Program-made: the position numbers and the translations under genes
Source: Selenomonas dianae
Lineage (GTDB): Bacteria; Bacillota; Negativicutes; Selenomonadales; Selenomonadaceae
Assembly (NCBI RefSeq): GCF_030644225.1
Contig: NZ_CP128650.1
Span: 382,001 to 446,000 of the forward strand
Direction: 5' to 3'
DNA: 64,000 bases
Notes under the pieces: model-generated
The model's input: only the letters and a program-made list of their open reading frames with translations
What the model was told of the DNA's origin: nothing
Database searches by the model: none
Part shown: positions 50,923 to 58,713 of the stretch, piece after piece
Position numbering within the stretch: position 1 is the first letter of the stretch
How the letters are laid out: each line of letters begins with the position of its first letter

Positions 50923-53421
50923 TCAATCGTAGCGCATGAGGGAGTCAATCGTAACTGTACCGCCGGTCTGCGGTGGCTTTGGTGTCGGCGGCTCGTCTGT
51001 TTCCTCCGGAATCGGTTCCGCGCAGCTTGGCGCATCCTGCATGAGTCCTGCGCGTGCGGCAATGCCGGAGAGAATGGCGCTTGCTGCGGGGGTGTCTCCG
51101 ACGGGAGCGGCGGCAGCGGGAGACGCACTTTCGAGCGGTGTGAACTGCACTTCCAAGGTATCTCCCGTGCGGATGGGACTGGTAAAGTCCGCCTTGACTC
51201 CATTGACGAGGATCGTAAAGGTGACGCGGCTTGTTGCGGGCGGTGGTGTGAAGCCGACGGCAAGCAGTGCCTCGCTGACGTTCGCCGTGCCGGTACCCTT
51301 CTGGTAGACGATGACAGCACCGTCCTCGACGATGGTATCGGGCGATACCTCATGTCCGTTGATCGTGAGGGCAAAACCGGCGGCGGGGATGTGGTGCTCC
51401 GCTCCTTCGTATGTAATGGTCGCATAGGAGGCGGCAGCGGAGAAATTCAGCACGGATGCGACCGTCGGGATCGCAGTCTCCTCGTACTCGATCACGTCGC
51501 CCTCGTGCAGCATGGTGGAGAGCGGCGCAGGACCGTCGTTCAGCGTGATCTTCGGCTGGGTGGAGAAACGGCGCGCCTCGCCGTTGAGTGTGTAGGAGAT
51601 GCGGCGTCCCGTGGGCGGCAGATGCTCTGCGCGCAGCACCTCGCCGAGGGTGCGCTCGCGCCGCGAGATGATAATGTCGCCGTCGCGCAGGACAGGGTCG
51701 CCGTTTGGAATATTGTCGTTGACGAGGATGCTTGCCGCGACCGTCTTTTCCTCTCCGTTGAGTGTGACGGTGTAGCTGTCCGCTGTGCCGATGACTTCGC
51801 TGAGATGGAGTTTCGGCTGCGTGCCGTTCTCGCCCGCAACGAGCTTGATGCGGCAGTCGTCGTGAATGGGGGAGTCAAGCCCCGCACTCTTACCGTCGAT
51901 TGTGATCTGTGCGAGTGTTCCCATCGTGCCGGGGAAGCTGCGCCGTTCACCGTTCACGGTAATCATGAGCCCCATGCCGGGGCGACCGTTGTATTTCCTG
52001 AGGCTGATGCCGGCCGCGAGCAGGGCGTCGGAGACATTGAGCTCGCGGAAGTTAAAGAGGCTGTACTCGATGTCGTTGATCCAGACGGCGAGGAAGTGCA
52101 GCGTGTTGATGGAGGCGATCTTCAGGATGCCGAGCGGTGTGACCGCATCGGGGGCGTGGAGTTCTTCGGGCAGCTCTGCGACCCCGTCCACCTCGTCCGG
52201 ATGCCGCACGGCGACACGCGCCTCGGGAATGCCAAGTGCACCCGCCACCAGCTCCGGCATCATGGGCGTGAGTGCGCCGCCGCCGACCAGCATAACCGCC
52301 TGCGGCGGCTCGCCGTTCAGATCCAAAATCTGCTTTGCAATCGCCGTTGCAAGGTGCTCGACCCCCGGCTTGATTGCGGTGAGAACCTGATCGGCGGTGA
52401 GTGCGAGCTTCATGCCGAGGATGTCCGTGAACGAGACATCTTGTCCGTCCGCCGCCTTGCGCTTGATGTCCTCGGCGATGTTGAAGTCGAGCAGGTACTC
52501 GCGCGAGATCGCCTCCGTGATCTCATCGCCCGCCATCGGCACCATGCCGTAGGCGATGACAGAGCCGCCGCGCGTGATGGCGACGTCGGACGTGCCCGCG
52601 CCGATGTCCACGAGGACGAGATTCAGATGGCGCATCGTCGGCGGGATGAGGACATTGATGCCCGCAATCGGTTCGAGGGTGAGCGCGCGCATCTCAAGAT
52701 GCGTCTCCCGCAGTGCCGACTGCATGGAGTCGACGACCTGACGGGGGAGGAAGGTCGCGATGACCGTCGCCTTTGCGTGTCTGCCGCGCTGCCCCGTGAG
52801 GGTCTTGAGCTCGTTGCCGTCGAGCTCGTAGCGGATCGTGCTGTAGCCGACGCAGTAGTAGCGCGTCGGATCATCGACCGTATGCGAGTGCGCGAGCTTC
52901 CGCTGTGCCGCCTGTACACCGGCAAAGTCGAGATCGCGCTGCTGTGCGGGCGAGATCGTGCCCGTGATCTCCTGCTCTGCCTCCGCCGTCATTGTGTAGA
53001 GCGCGCGTCCTGCCGCAGCCACGGCGGCACTGCTGAGTGTGCCCGTACGCTCGGTGAGGCGGCGTTTGACCTCGCGGATGATCGCAGCGACCTGCGGCAC
53101 ATCGTGAATCTGTCCGTCAAGCATCGCGCGTGTCTTGTGCTCCATGCGTTCCGTGGCGAGGATGTGGAGCAGCCCGTCCCGCTGCTCGGCGACGATGCCG
53201 ATGACGCTGCGCGTGCCGATGTCGAGCGCAAAGACCAACTCAGTAGGCCGCTGGCGGCGCGGTGTGACCTGCGCGGCGGCGGTTTCCCCCTTCTTCGGTC
53301 GGCCGCGCTTCTTGGCGACGGTGTCCTCCGTATCTTCCTGTATGCGTTTTTTCGGACGACCGCGCCGCTTTGCCGGCGTGCTCCCGTTCATCTCTTCCTT
53401 TGTCTTATCCGGATCCGTCAT
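50923..53421 (-). CDS. FtsA-like actin-fold ATPase with AT-hook-like N-terminus and long C-terminal repeats
   Basis: 832 residues. The first 60 are basic and carry two RGRPKK words (KRRGRPKK, KKRGRPKK), like AT-hook minor-groove DNA-binding motifs. An actin/FtsA-type domain follows (about 60-400): FALDIGTRSVIGIVAEQ (phosphate 1), LVLVDIGAGTSDVAITRGG (phosphate 2), and VMLVGGGALTPMMPEL (adenosine). The remaining 400 residues are repeated beta modules containing 'T(V/I)NGxxxxF' turns (ITVNGERRSFPGTMG, VTLNGEEKTVAAS, YTLNGEARRFSTQ), similar to ubiquitin-like or SLBB repeats. It ends in a Pro-rich tail. It could link DNA to the division or envelope machinery. Not the standard ftsA, since no ftsZ is adjacent. 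Confidence 0.75.
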   Translation of the reverse strand: MTDPDKTKEEMNGSTPAKRRGRPKKRIQEDTEDTVAKKRGRPKKGETAAAQVTPRRQRPTELVFALDIGTRSVIGIVAEQRDGLLHILATERMEHKTRAMLDGQIHDVPQVAAIIREVKRRLTERTGTLSSAAVAAAGRALYTMTAEAEQEITGTISPAQQRDLDFAGVQAAQRKLAHSHTVDDPTRYYCVGYSTIRYELDGNELKTLTGQRGRHAKATVIATFLPRQVVDSMQSALRETHLEMRALTLEPIAGINVLIPPTMRHLNLVLVDIGAGTSDVAITRGGSVIAYGMVPMAGDEITEAISREYLLDFNIAEDIKRKAADGQDVSFTDILGMKLALTADQVLTAIKPGVEHLATAIAKQILDLNGEPPQAVMLVGGGALTPMMPELVAGALGIPEARVAVRHPDEVDGVAELPEELHAPDAVTPLGILKIASINTLHFLAVWINDIEYSLFNFRELNVSDALLAAGISLRKYNGRPGMGLMITVNGERRSFPGTMGTLAQITIDGKSAGLDSPIHDDCRIKLVAGENGTQPKLHLSEVIGTADSYTVTLNGEEKTVAASILVNDNIPNGDPVLRDGDIIISRRERTLGEVLRAEHLPPTGRRISYTLNGEARRFSTQPKITLNDGPAPLSTMLHEGDVIEYEETAIPTVASVLNFSAAASYATITYEGAEHHIPAAGFALTINGHEVSPDTIVEDGAVIVYQKGTGTANVSEALLAVGFTPPPATSRVTFTILVNGVKADFTSPIRTGDTLEVQFTPLESASPAAAAPVGDTPAASAILSGIAARAGLMQDAPSCAEPIPEETDEPPTPKPPQTGGTVTIDSLMRYD

Positions 53422-53507
53422 GTCGATCTCTCCTGATCCTGTGTGAGTTCATGTATAACATTATATGTATTCGGTTCTTTTCAAAAAAATCCTGCCGCAC
53501 TGCGCAT

Positions 53508-53744
53508 ACAAAAAGGTCAGAACAGAGCCGCCGCAGGGGCAGTTCCACTCTGACCGCAAGAGAGGGGTCTGAAATGCCGTATGACTTATATGTCTATACC
53601 TGCGTAAAGCAGGTGGGTACCCTAAGTCCGACTACCGCGTCCTCCGAAGGAGTATCGCATTCACCGGAATCAATTCGGATTCCCTAAATAATCTGTAGGT
53701 TAGACATTGCTAAGGCATACGCACACCTAAGGCTCACCTTCTTG
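53508..53744 (-). ncRNA. Candidate structured RNA (about 240 nt) upstream of the FtsA-like gene; class unassigned
   Basis: A minus-strand promoter (TTGCGG, 17-nt spacer, TATCAT at 53779-53751) precedes it. Paired segments include GTATG/CATAC, ATGTCTA/TAGACAT, a CTCC-TTCG-GGAG hairpin with a longer imperfect stem (TCCGA/TCGGA), and CCTGC/GCAGG. The 3' end is a terminator (GGTCAGA/TCTGACC plus T-run). Size and the long interrupted hairpin would suit a 6S-type RNA or a regulatory leader. No SRP or tmRNA signature is visible. Confidence 0.55.
53510..53555 (-). terminator. Terminator of the minus-strand RNA candidate
   Basis: GGTCAGA (53515-53521) pairs with TCTGACC (53549-53555), with further pairing inside. 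On the minus strand TTTTTG follows. Confidence 0.7.
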
Positions 53745-53750
53745 TGCATT

Positions 53751-53779
53751 ATGATAGCATAAAAAAAAGTGAGCCGCAA
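53751..53779 (-). promoter_or_regulatory. Promoter of the minus-strand RNA candidate
   Basis: Read on the minus strand: TTGCGG (53779-53774), 17-nt spacer, TATCAT (53756-53751). Confidence 0.55.
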
Positions 53780-53887
53780 GACTTGACAAACACGGGAATT
53801 GCAATTTGTACCAACAATTTGAAATCTGTCTTTTCGAAAACCTGCTTGAAATGTGTGAATGCTCTTTTCCTATCGAAAATCCCGTGC

Positions 53888-53949
53888 TATAATAATATAT
53901 GTGAGAATATGGAAAACTCTAAGGAATCGCTGAATTGATCGGTTCTTCC
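53888..53949 (+). promoter_or_regulatory. DhaL-like gene leader with short dispersed-repeat hairpin
   Basis: TATAAT (53888-53893) has no clear -35. The hairpin core GGAATCGCTGA ... TCGGTTCTTCC lies at 53923-53949, with AAG/CTT extending its base. The remaining part of 53780-53887 shows nothing recognisable. Confidence 0.5.
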
Positions 53950-53972
53950 TTCATTTCGGGAAAGATGGGGCG

Positions 53973-54602
53973 ATGGAGATGGCAAATGTAAGGGATGCGG
54001 TGAATGCAGTCATCACCGCGATTATGGCACAGAAGGATTATTTGACGGCGGTGGACGCGAGGACCGGAGACGGGGATCACGGTCTGAATATGGCGCGCGG
54101 CTTTACGGCGGCGGAGGAGCGTCTGGCGGATCTGCCGCCCGATGCGCCGGTCAAGGATGTGCTCTACCACATCGGACGCGCGTTCATCGAGAACGTCGGC
54201 GGCGCGGCGGGACCACTCTACGGGATCGCCTTCGTGCGTGCGAGTGAGGCGGTGAACGATCAGACGCGGCTGGACGTGCATAGCTTCGAGAAGCTCTTTA
54301 CGGCAGGAATTGCGGCGATCCAACGGCGCGGACGCGCCGAGCGCGGAGACAAAACCATGCTCGATACGCTCATTCCGATCCGCGATGCGTTCCGCGCGGA
54401 GAATGCGGACGGCAAGAGTCTGCGCGAGTGCCTTGAGGATGCGCTGAACGAGGGGCGCGCGGGCGCAGAGTACACAAAGACCATCGCGGCACGCCGCGGA
54501 CGTGCGGCACTCGTGGGACCGCGCAGCATCGGCATCGAGGATCCCGGTGCGATGAGTTCGCTCATCATGTTCCGTGCTCTGTGCAGCTATCTGCGCGGCT
54601 GA
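53973..54602 (+). CDS. DhaL-like (dihydroxyacetone kinase subunit L) protein
   Basis: 209 residues. The ADP- and metal-binding motif DARTGDGDHGLNMARGF (Asp residues for two magnesium ions), GGAAGPLYGIAF, then RGDKTMLDTLIPI and ALVGPRSIGIEDPGA are the standard DhaL signatures. In PTS-type dihydroxyacetone kinase, DhaL holds ADP and takes phosphate from DhaM to phosphorylate a substrate bound to DhaK. Neither DhaK nor DhaM is adjacent. It is alone with its own leader before gltX, so the partner and substrate are unknown. ATG 53979 is a possible start with better ribosome binding site spacing. Confidence 0.88.
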   Translation: MEMANVRDAVNAVITAIMAQKDYLTAVDARTGDGDHGLNMARGFTAAEERLADLPPDAPVKDVLYHIGRAFIENVGGAAGPLYGIAFVRASEAVNDQTRLDVHSFEKLFTAGIAAIQRRGRAERGDKTMLDTLIPIRDAFRAENADGKSLRECLEDALNEGRAGAEYTKTIAARRGRAALVGPRSIGIEDPGAMSSLIMFRALCSYLRG

Positions 54603-54626
54603 TTTTTGGATAATGGAGGAAATACG

Positions 54627-56102
54627 TTGACAAATACGGAGATTCGCACCCGTTTTGCACCGAGCCCGACGGGCTATATGCACATCGGTAATCTGCGCAC
54701 GGCACTCTATGCGTATCTCTTTGCGCGTGCAAACGACGGGACATTTATCCTGCGCATTGAGGATACGGATCGGAACCGCTACGTTGCGGATGCCGTGGAC
54801 TTCATCCGCCGCACCCTTGACGCGGCAAAGATCGTGCCTGACGAGGGCCCCGATGGGATCGGCGGCGACTACGGTCCCTACGTTCAGAGCGAGCGCATGG
54901 CGATCTACAAGGAATACGCCGAGCGGCTCGTCGCGAGCGGACACGCCTACCGCTGCTTCTGCAATCATACGGAAGAGGCGGAGCCTGCGGACGGTGAGAA
55001 GTCGTTCGGCGGCTATCTGCGTACCTGCCGCGACCTCAGCCCCGCCGAGGTGGAGGAACGTCTCACGCGTGGTGAGGAATACGTCATTCGTCAAAAGATG
55101 CCGCTCGTCGGCGAGACGACATTCTACGATGTGCTCCACGGAAATGTCACGATTCCGAATACGGAGCTCGAAGATCAGGTGCTCTTAAAGCGTGACGGGA
55201 TGCCGACGTATAATTTCGCGAATGTCATCGACGATCACCTCATGAGGGTGTCGCACATCATCCGCGGTACGGAGTTCATCACATCGACGCCGAAGCACGT
55301 TCTCCTCTATGAGGCGTTCGGGTGGGAACCGCCTGTATTCGTCCATCTCGCACCCGTCATGGGACGCGACGACGCGACGGGCCGGACGAGCAAGCTCTCA
55401 AAGCGTCACGGTGCAACGAGTTTTGCCGATCTCGTGGCGATGGGCTATCCTGCCGAGGCGATTGTGAACTACGTCGCACTCCTCGGGTGGAGTCCGAAGA
55501 CGACGAATCAGGAAGTCTTTTCGATGGACGAACTGATCGAGGCGTTCTCGCTCGAAGGACTGTCGAAATCGCCCGCCGTCTTTGACTACGACAAGCTCGG
55601 CTGGATGAGCGGGGAGTATTTCAAGGCGATGACGGATGAGGCGTTCGCCGAGGCGGCGCGTCCGTTCGCGGGAGAACTCCCCGCGCGGCTGGCGGAGCAG
55701 TGGGCGGCGATTGCACGCCTCCTGCGTACGCGCGTGACAAAGCTCTCCGACGTGCGCCCCTCCATCGCATTCCTCATTGAGACACCGCCCTTTGATGCGG
55801 CACTCTACGAGAACAAGCGCAACAAGGTGACACCCGATACGGCAAAGGAGCTCCTGCCCGCGCTCATCGACATTCTCGCGGCACTGCCCGCCGAGCACTG
55901 GGAGAACGATCTCCTCTATGCCCTGCTTGAAGAGTGCATCGAGCGTGAGGGGTGGAAGAAAGGGACGGTCATGTGGGTGCTGCGCATCGCGGCGGCAGGA
56001 CAGTCGGTGACCCCCGGTGGGGCGACGGAACTGCTTGCCATCCTCGGCAGGGAGGCGGGGCTTGCACGCCTGCGTGCGGCACTTTCGCATCTTTCGGCAT
56101 GA
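54627..56102 (+). CDS. gltX: Glutamate--tRNA ligase
   Basis: 491-residue class I synthetase charging tRNA-Glu (and probably tRNA-Gln where transamidation is used). RTRFAPSPTGYMHIGNLRTA contains the HIGH-type motif (HIGN), ILRIEDTDRNR follows, and SKLSKRHGAT holds the KMSKS-type motif. The C-terminal anticodon-binding domain runs from about 330. The start is TTG 54627 after GGAGGA with 6 nt spacing. Two tRNA-Glu genes lie directly downstream. Confidence 0.96.
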   Translation: MTNTEIRTRFAPSPTGYMHIGNLRTALYAYLFARANDGTFILRIEDTDRNRYVADAVDFIRRTLDAAKIVPDEGPDGIGGDYGPYVQSERMAIYKEYAERLVASGHAYRCFCNHTEEAEPADGEKSFGGYLRTCRDLSPAEVEERLTRGEEYVIRQKMPLVGETTFYDVLHGNVTIPNTELEDQVLLKRDGMPTYNFANVIDDHLMRVSHIIRGTEFITSTPKHVLLYEAFGWEPPVFVHLAPVMGRDDATGRTSKLSKRHGATSFADLVAMGYPAEAIVNYVALLGWSPKTTNQEVFSMDELIEAFSLEGLSKSPAVFDYDKLGWMSGEYFKAMTDEAFAEAARPFAGELPARLAEQWAAIARLLRTRVTKLSDVRPSIAFLIETPPFDAALYENKRNKVTPDTAKELLPALIDILAALPAEHWENDLLYALLEECIEREGWKKGTVMWVLRIAAAGQSVTPGGATELLAILGREAGLARLRAALSHLSA

Positions 56103-56126
56103 CAGTGAAGTTTGCGAAAAAAATGC

Positions 56127-56155
56127 TTGTGTTTTTTGTAAAACTATGATATAGT
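56127..56155 (+). promoter_or_regulatory. Promoter for the tRNA-Glu genes
   Basis: TTGTGT (56127-56132), 17-nt spacer, TATAGT (56150-56155), 20 nt before the first tRNA. Confidence 0.6.
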
Positions 56156-56174
56156 ACCTCCTGTTAACATATGT

Positions 56175-56249
56175 GGCGCCTTCGTCAAGTGGTTAAGACA
56201 CCGCCCTCTCACGGCGGGTTCATGGGTTCGAATCCCATAGGCGTCACCA
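56175..56249 (+). tRNA. tRNA-Glu (CTC), copy 1
   Basis: 75 nt including encoded CCA. Acceptor GGCGCCT pairs with AGGCGTC (one G-U). The anticodon stem CCGCC/GGCGG closes the loop CTCTCAC with anticodon CTC. The T-loop is GGTTCGAATCC. Confidence 0.95.
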
Positions 56250-56255
56250 ATTCTC

Positions 56256-56330
56256 GGCGCCTTCGTCAAGTGGTTAAGACACCGCCCTCTCACGGCGGGT
56301 TCATGGGTTCGAATCCCATAGGCGTCACCA
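56256..56330 (+). tRNA. tRNA-Glu (CTC), copy 2
   Basis: Identical in sequence to copy 1, 6 nt downstream, CCA encoded. Confidence 0.95.
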
Positions 56331-56341
56331 TCGCAATAGAT

Positions 56342-56366
56342 AGGAGCTGCTATGCAGCTCCTTTTA
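56342..56366 (+). terminator. Terminator after the tRNA pair
   Basis: AGGAGCTGC (56342-56350) pairs with GCAGCTCCT (56354-56362), followed by TTTTA. An ATG inside the loop is not used as a start. Confidence 0.75.
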
Positions 56367-56411
56367 TATTATGGCGATGCGGGCTTTCCTGCATCGCCGG
56401 AGGAGAAAGCC

Positions 56412-57170
56412 ATGCTCTTTTTGTCCATGCTCCTCATGGGTGGGATCATCGGCTTCGTTGGGGCGGGCGGCAGCGGTGTTATCATCACACTGCTCGTGGT
56501 AGGGTTCGGTGTTCCCATCCATCAGGCTCTTGCCGTCGCGCTCGGCTCGATGGCGTTCACCACGCTCTCGGGCGCGATCAGTCACTATCGGGAGCGCGAG
56601 GTTGTGCCGCTGACGGGCGCTGTCCTCGGTACAGGGGGGCTCGTCGGCGCACTGATCGGCGCGGTTCTGTCGAACCACATGGAGGCGCCCGATCTCAGCC
56701 TTTTTACGGGGCTTATGCTGCTCTCCAGTGCCTTTCTTCTCTATCTGCGCATCTATCAGGCGCAGTGGCTGGCGCGTCAGATCCCTGTGCGCGAGACCCT
56801 GCTGACGGGGCGCCGGCTCTATCTCTGCGGACTGCCCGTCGGCTTCCTCTGCGGCGTGCTCTCCGGTGCGTTCGGCATCGGCTCGGCGGCGTACATTCAG
56901 ATCGCGCTCATGGTGATCTTTGGCGTTCCTCTTTTACAGGCGATCGGCACGACGATGATGATTATTGTACCGATCTCCGTCAGCGGCGGCATCGGCTATA
57001 TTCTCTACGGACAGCTTGAGCCTTGGCTCTTCATCCAAACGCTCCTCGCGCTCTCGCTCGGCTCGTACGTCGGGGCGAAGCTGACCCATCTCGCGCCGCT
57101 GCCCGTCCTGCGCTTTTGGATCGTCGCATTGCCGACGGTGGGCGGGATGATTATGGTATTCTTTCGATAG
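56412..57170 (+). CDS. TauE/SafE-family membrane permease
   Basis: 252 residues with seven to eight membrane helices in two homologous halves. Glycine-rich helix starts GIIGFVGAGGSGVIITLL and LCGVLSGAFGIGSAAYIQIAL are the family's repeated motif. Members export or take up sulfite, sulfoacetate or other sulfonates. The substrate here is not known. ATG 56412 is chosen because GGAGGAGA is 7 nt upstream. An upstream in-frame ATG at 56352 lies inside the tRNA terminator. Two rhodanese lipoproteins follow, which also hints at sulfur chemistry. Confidence 0.85.
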   Translation: MLFLSMLLMGGIIGFVGAGGSGVIITLLVVGFGVPIHQALAVALGSMAFTTLSGAISHYREREVVPLTGAVLGTGGLVGALIGAVLSNHMEAPDLSLFTGLMLLSSAFLLYLRIYQAQWLARQIPVRETLLTGRRLYLCGLPVGFLCGVLSGAFGIGSAAYIQIALMVIFGVPLLQAIGTTMMIIVPISVSGGIGYILYGQLEPWLFIQTLLALSLGSYVGAKLTHLAPLPVLRFWIVALPTVGGMIMVFFR

Positions 57171-57207
57171 ATTGCCGCACTGCGGCATCGCTTTTGGGAG
57201 GAAATCT

Positions 57208-57609
57208 ATGGGAAAGATTTTGGCAGGTCTTCTGTTGGTCGTGATGACCTTCTCCGCTGTCGGCTGCGGCGAGATGGAGGAAGATCATAAGGAACAGGCG
57301 AAATATCGCCGCATTACCGCCGACGAGGCTCAGGTGATGATGGCAAAGACAGAGAACTATCTGATTCTCGATGTGCGCACGCCCGAGGAATTCGCCGAGG
57401 GGCATATCCCGCACGCGATCAATATCCCGATGGATCAGTTTGGAGAAGATCCGCCGCGGCAGCTGCCCGATCGCAGTCAGACGATTTTCGTTTACTGCGT
57501 CAAGGGGATCCGCAGTATGAATGTCGCCAATCGGCTTGCGCATATGGGGTACAGAAACATTGTCGAGATGGGCGGTATTCAGGATTGGCATGGCGAGATT
57601 GAAAAATAA
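57208..57609 (+). CDS. Rhodanese-domain lipoprotein 1
   Basis: 133 residues. The lipobox is SAVGC (Cys20), so the protein is probably anchored outside the inner membrane. The rhodanese domain shows YLILDVRTPEEFAEGHIPHA and the active loop VYCVKGIRS, with the sulfur-carrying Cys, then IVEMGGIQDW. Such single-domain proteins move sulfane sulfur or act in redox sensing. GGGAGG precedes ATG 57208. The second copy follows 23 nt later. Confidence 0.88.
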   Translation: MGKILAGLLLVVMTFSAVGCGEMEEDHKEQAKYRRITADEAQVMMAKTENYLILDVRTPEEFAEGHIPHAINIPMDQFGEDPPRQLPDRSQTIFVYCVKGIRSMNVANRLAHMGYRNIVEMGGIQDWHGEIEK

Positions 57610-57632
57610 TTTTTTTGATTGTGAGGTTTTGT

Positions 57633-58070
57633 ATGAGTAAATTTGTTATGGCGCTTTGTCTGAGTGTGTGGTCACTGGGGATCTGCGGATGCGGCAGTGC
57701 GCAACAGGCAGACGCTCCGAAGTCCGTCGCTGCGTCCGATGCAAAGGCGCAGGGGACGGCATTTCAGCGTGTCGGCTCCGATGAGGCGGCGAAGATGATG
57801 GCGGCAGAGTCCGGGTATCTGATCGTCGATGTGCGGACGGCGAAGGAATATGCTGACGGGCATATTCCGAATGCCATCAATGTCCCGAACGAATCCATCG
57901 GGGGAGCACCGCCCAAGGAACTGCCCGACAAGGCACAGAGGATCTTTGTCTACTGCCGCAGCGGCGCACGCAGTCAGCAGGCATCGGAGAAGCTCGCGGG
58001 TCTTGGCTATACGAACATCGTCGAGATGGGCGGCATCAAGGACTGGCACGGCGAGATTGTAAAAGAATAG
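57633..58070 (+). CDS. Rhodanese-domain lipoprotein 2
   Basis: 145 residues. The lipobox is GICGC. After a Gln/Ala/Lys linker, YLIVDVRTAKEYADGHIPNAI and the active loop FVYCRSGARS (Cys-Arg-Ser-Gly-Ala-Arg, the commonest form) are followed by NIVEMGGIKDW. It resembles copy 1 along the whole domain, so a tandem duplication is likely, with a different active-site loop. GAGGTT precedes ATG 57633. Confidence 0.88.
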   Translation: MSKFVMALCLSVWSLGICGCGSAQQADAPKSVAASDAKAQGTAFQRVGSDEAAKMMAAESGYLIVDVRTAKEYADGHIPNAINVPNESIGGAPPKELPDKAQRIFVYCRSGARSQQASEKLAGLGYTNIVEMGGIKDWHGEIVKE

Positions 58071-58106
58071 GGGAGCAGTGCTTCCTTCTGCATGGAGGTT
58101 GTTCCG

Positions 58107-58607
58107 ATGAAACGAATCCTATTTCTATGTGTTGCCATTTTTCTGCTCTGTCAGACGGCGGCACTCGCCCACACGATGACCCGCGATGAGATGTATGTCG
58201 GCGGCGTCGGGCGCGGCTGCTCGCTCGGCTATGTCGCGAGCGTCTATGGTGAGCCGGCAGATAAGAAGGAGTTTAGGGGCGATGGCATCCGCTCAGTAAC
58301 CTACATCTATTCGCCGACCTTCTCCATCACAGCGGTCGGAGGGGCGCAGGATGTTCAACCCGAGAGTGATCTGCGCGTCAACGGCTTTTCCTGCAAGGAC
58401 GCATATCTTAAGACACCGAGCGGACTTGCCGTCCGTATGCCGTATTCTGCGGTAGTTGCGAAATTCGGCGAGGCGACGATGACGAAGGTCGATCAGGATG
58501 GACGCAAGATGTATATTTACGACGTGTATCACGGCATTCAAGAAATGGTGTTCTACGTCGATGCAAACGAGGTCATCACGGAGATCCGTGCCGGGACGGA
58601 AATTTGA
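58107..58607 (+). CDS. Exported hypothetical protein
   Basis: 166 residues with a signal peptide (RILFLCVAIFLLCQTAALA, cleavage near 22). The mature part starts HTMTRDEMYVGGVGRGCSL, and two similar blocks (YVASVYGEPADK and VVAKFGEATMTK) suggest an internal repeat of a small alpha-beta unit, as in BamE-like or DUF4309-like proteins. Two cysteines (CSLGY, SCKDAY) might form a disulfide. GGAGGTT precedes ATG 58107. Family not recognised. Confidence 0.6.
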   Translation: MKRILFLCVAIFLLCQTAALAHTMTRDEMYVGGVGRGCSLGYVASVYGEPADKKEFRGDGIRSVTYIYSPTFSITAVGGAQDVQPESDLRVNGFSCKDAYLKTPSGLAVRMPYSAVVAKFGEATMTKVDQDGRKMYIYDVYHGIQEMVFYVDANEVITEIRAGTEI

Positions 58608-58628
58608 TCGGCATAAAACAGTTCGCTG

Positions 58629-58683
58629 CATACAAAAAGAACGCCGCTTCCCAAATCATCGGGAGCGGCGTTCTTTTTGTATG
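58629..58683. terminator. Bidirectional terminator between the 58107 gene and the PTS gene
   Basis: Long A-rich left arm and T-rich right arm with GAACGCCGCT / AGCGGCGTTC core and about a 9-nt loop. Confidence 0.88.
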
Positions 58684-58713
58684 GGAATTGCTGCGGGAGT
58701 TGTGATCTGTACG

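Noticed and set aside
53508-53744. Signal recognition particle RNA or tmRNA
   Set aside because: The conserved SRP loop words (GTCAGGTCCGGAAGGAAGC type) and a tmRNA tag frame are absent.
56171-56340. Short coding frame across the two tRNA genes
   Set aside because: It only reads the duplicated tRNA sequence.
56352-56411. Longer N-terminus of the TauE/SafE protein from ATG 56352
   Set aside because: It lies inside the loop of the tRNA terminator, and a better ribosome binding site precedes ATG 56412.
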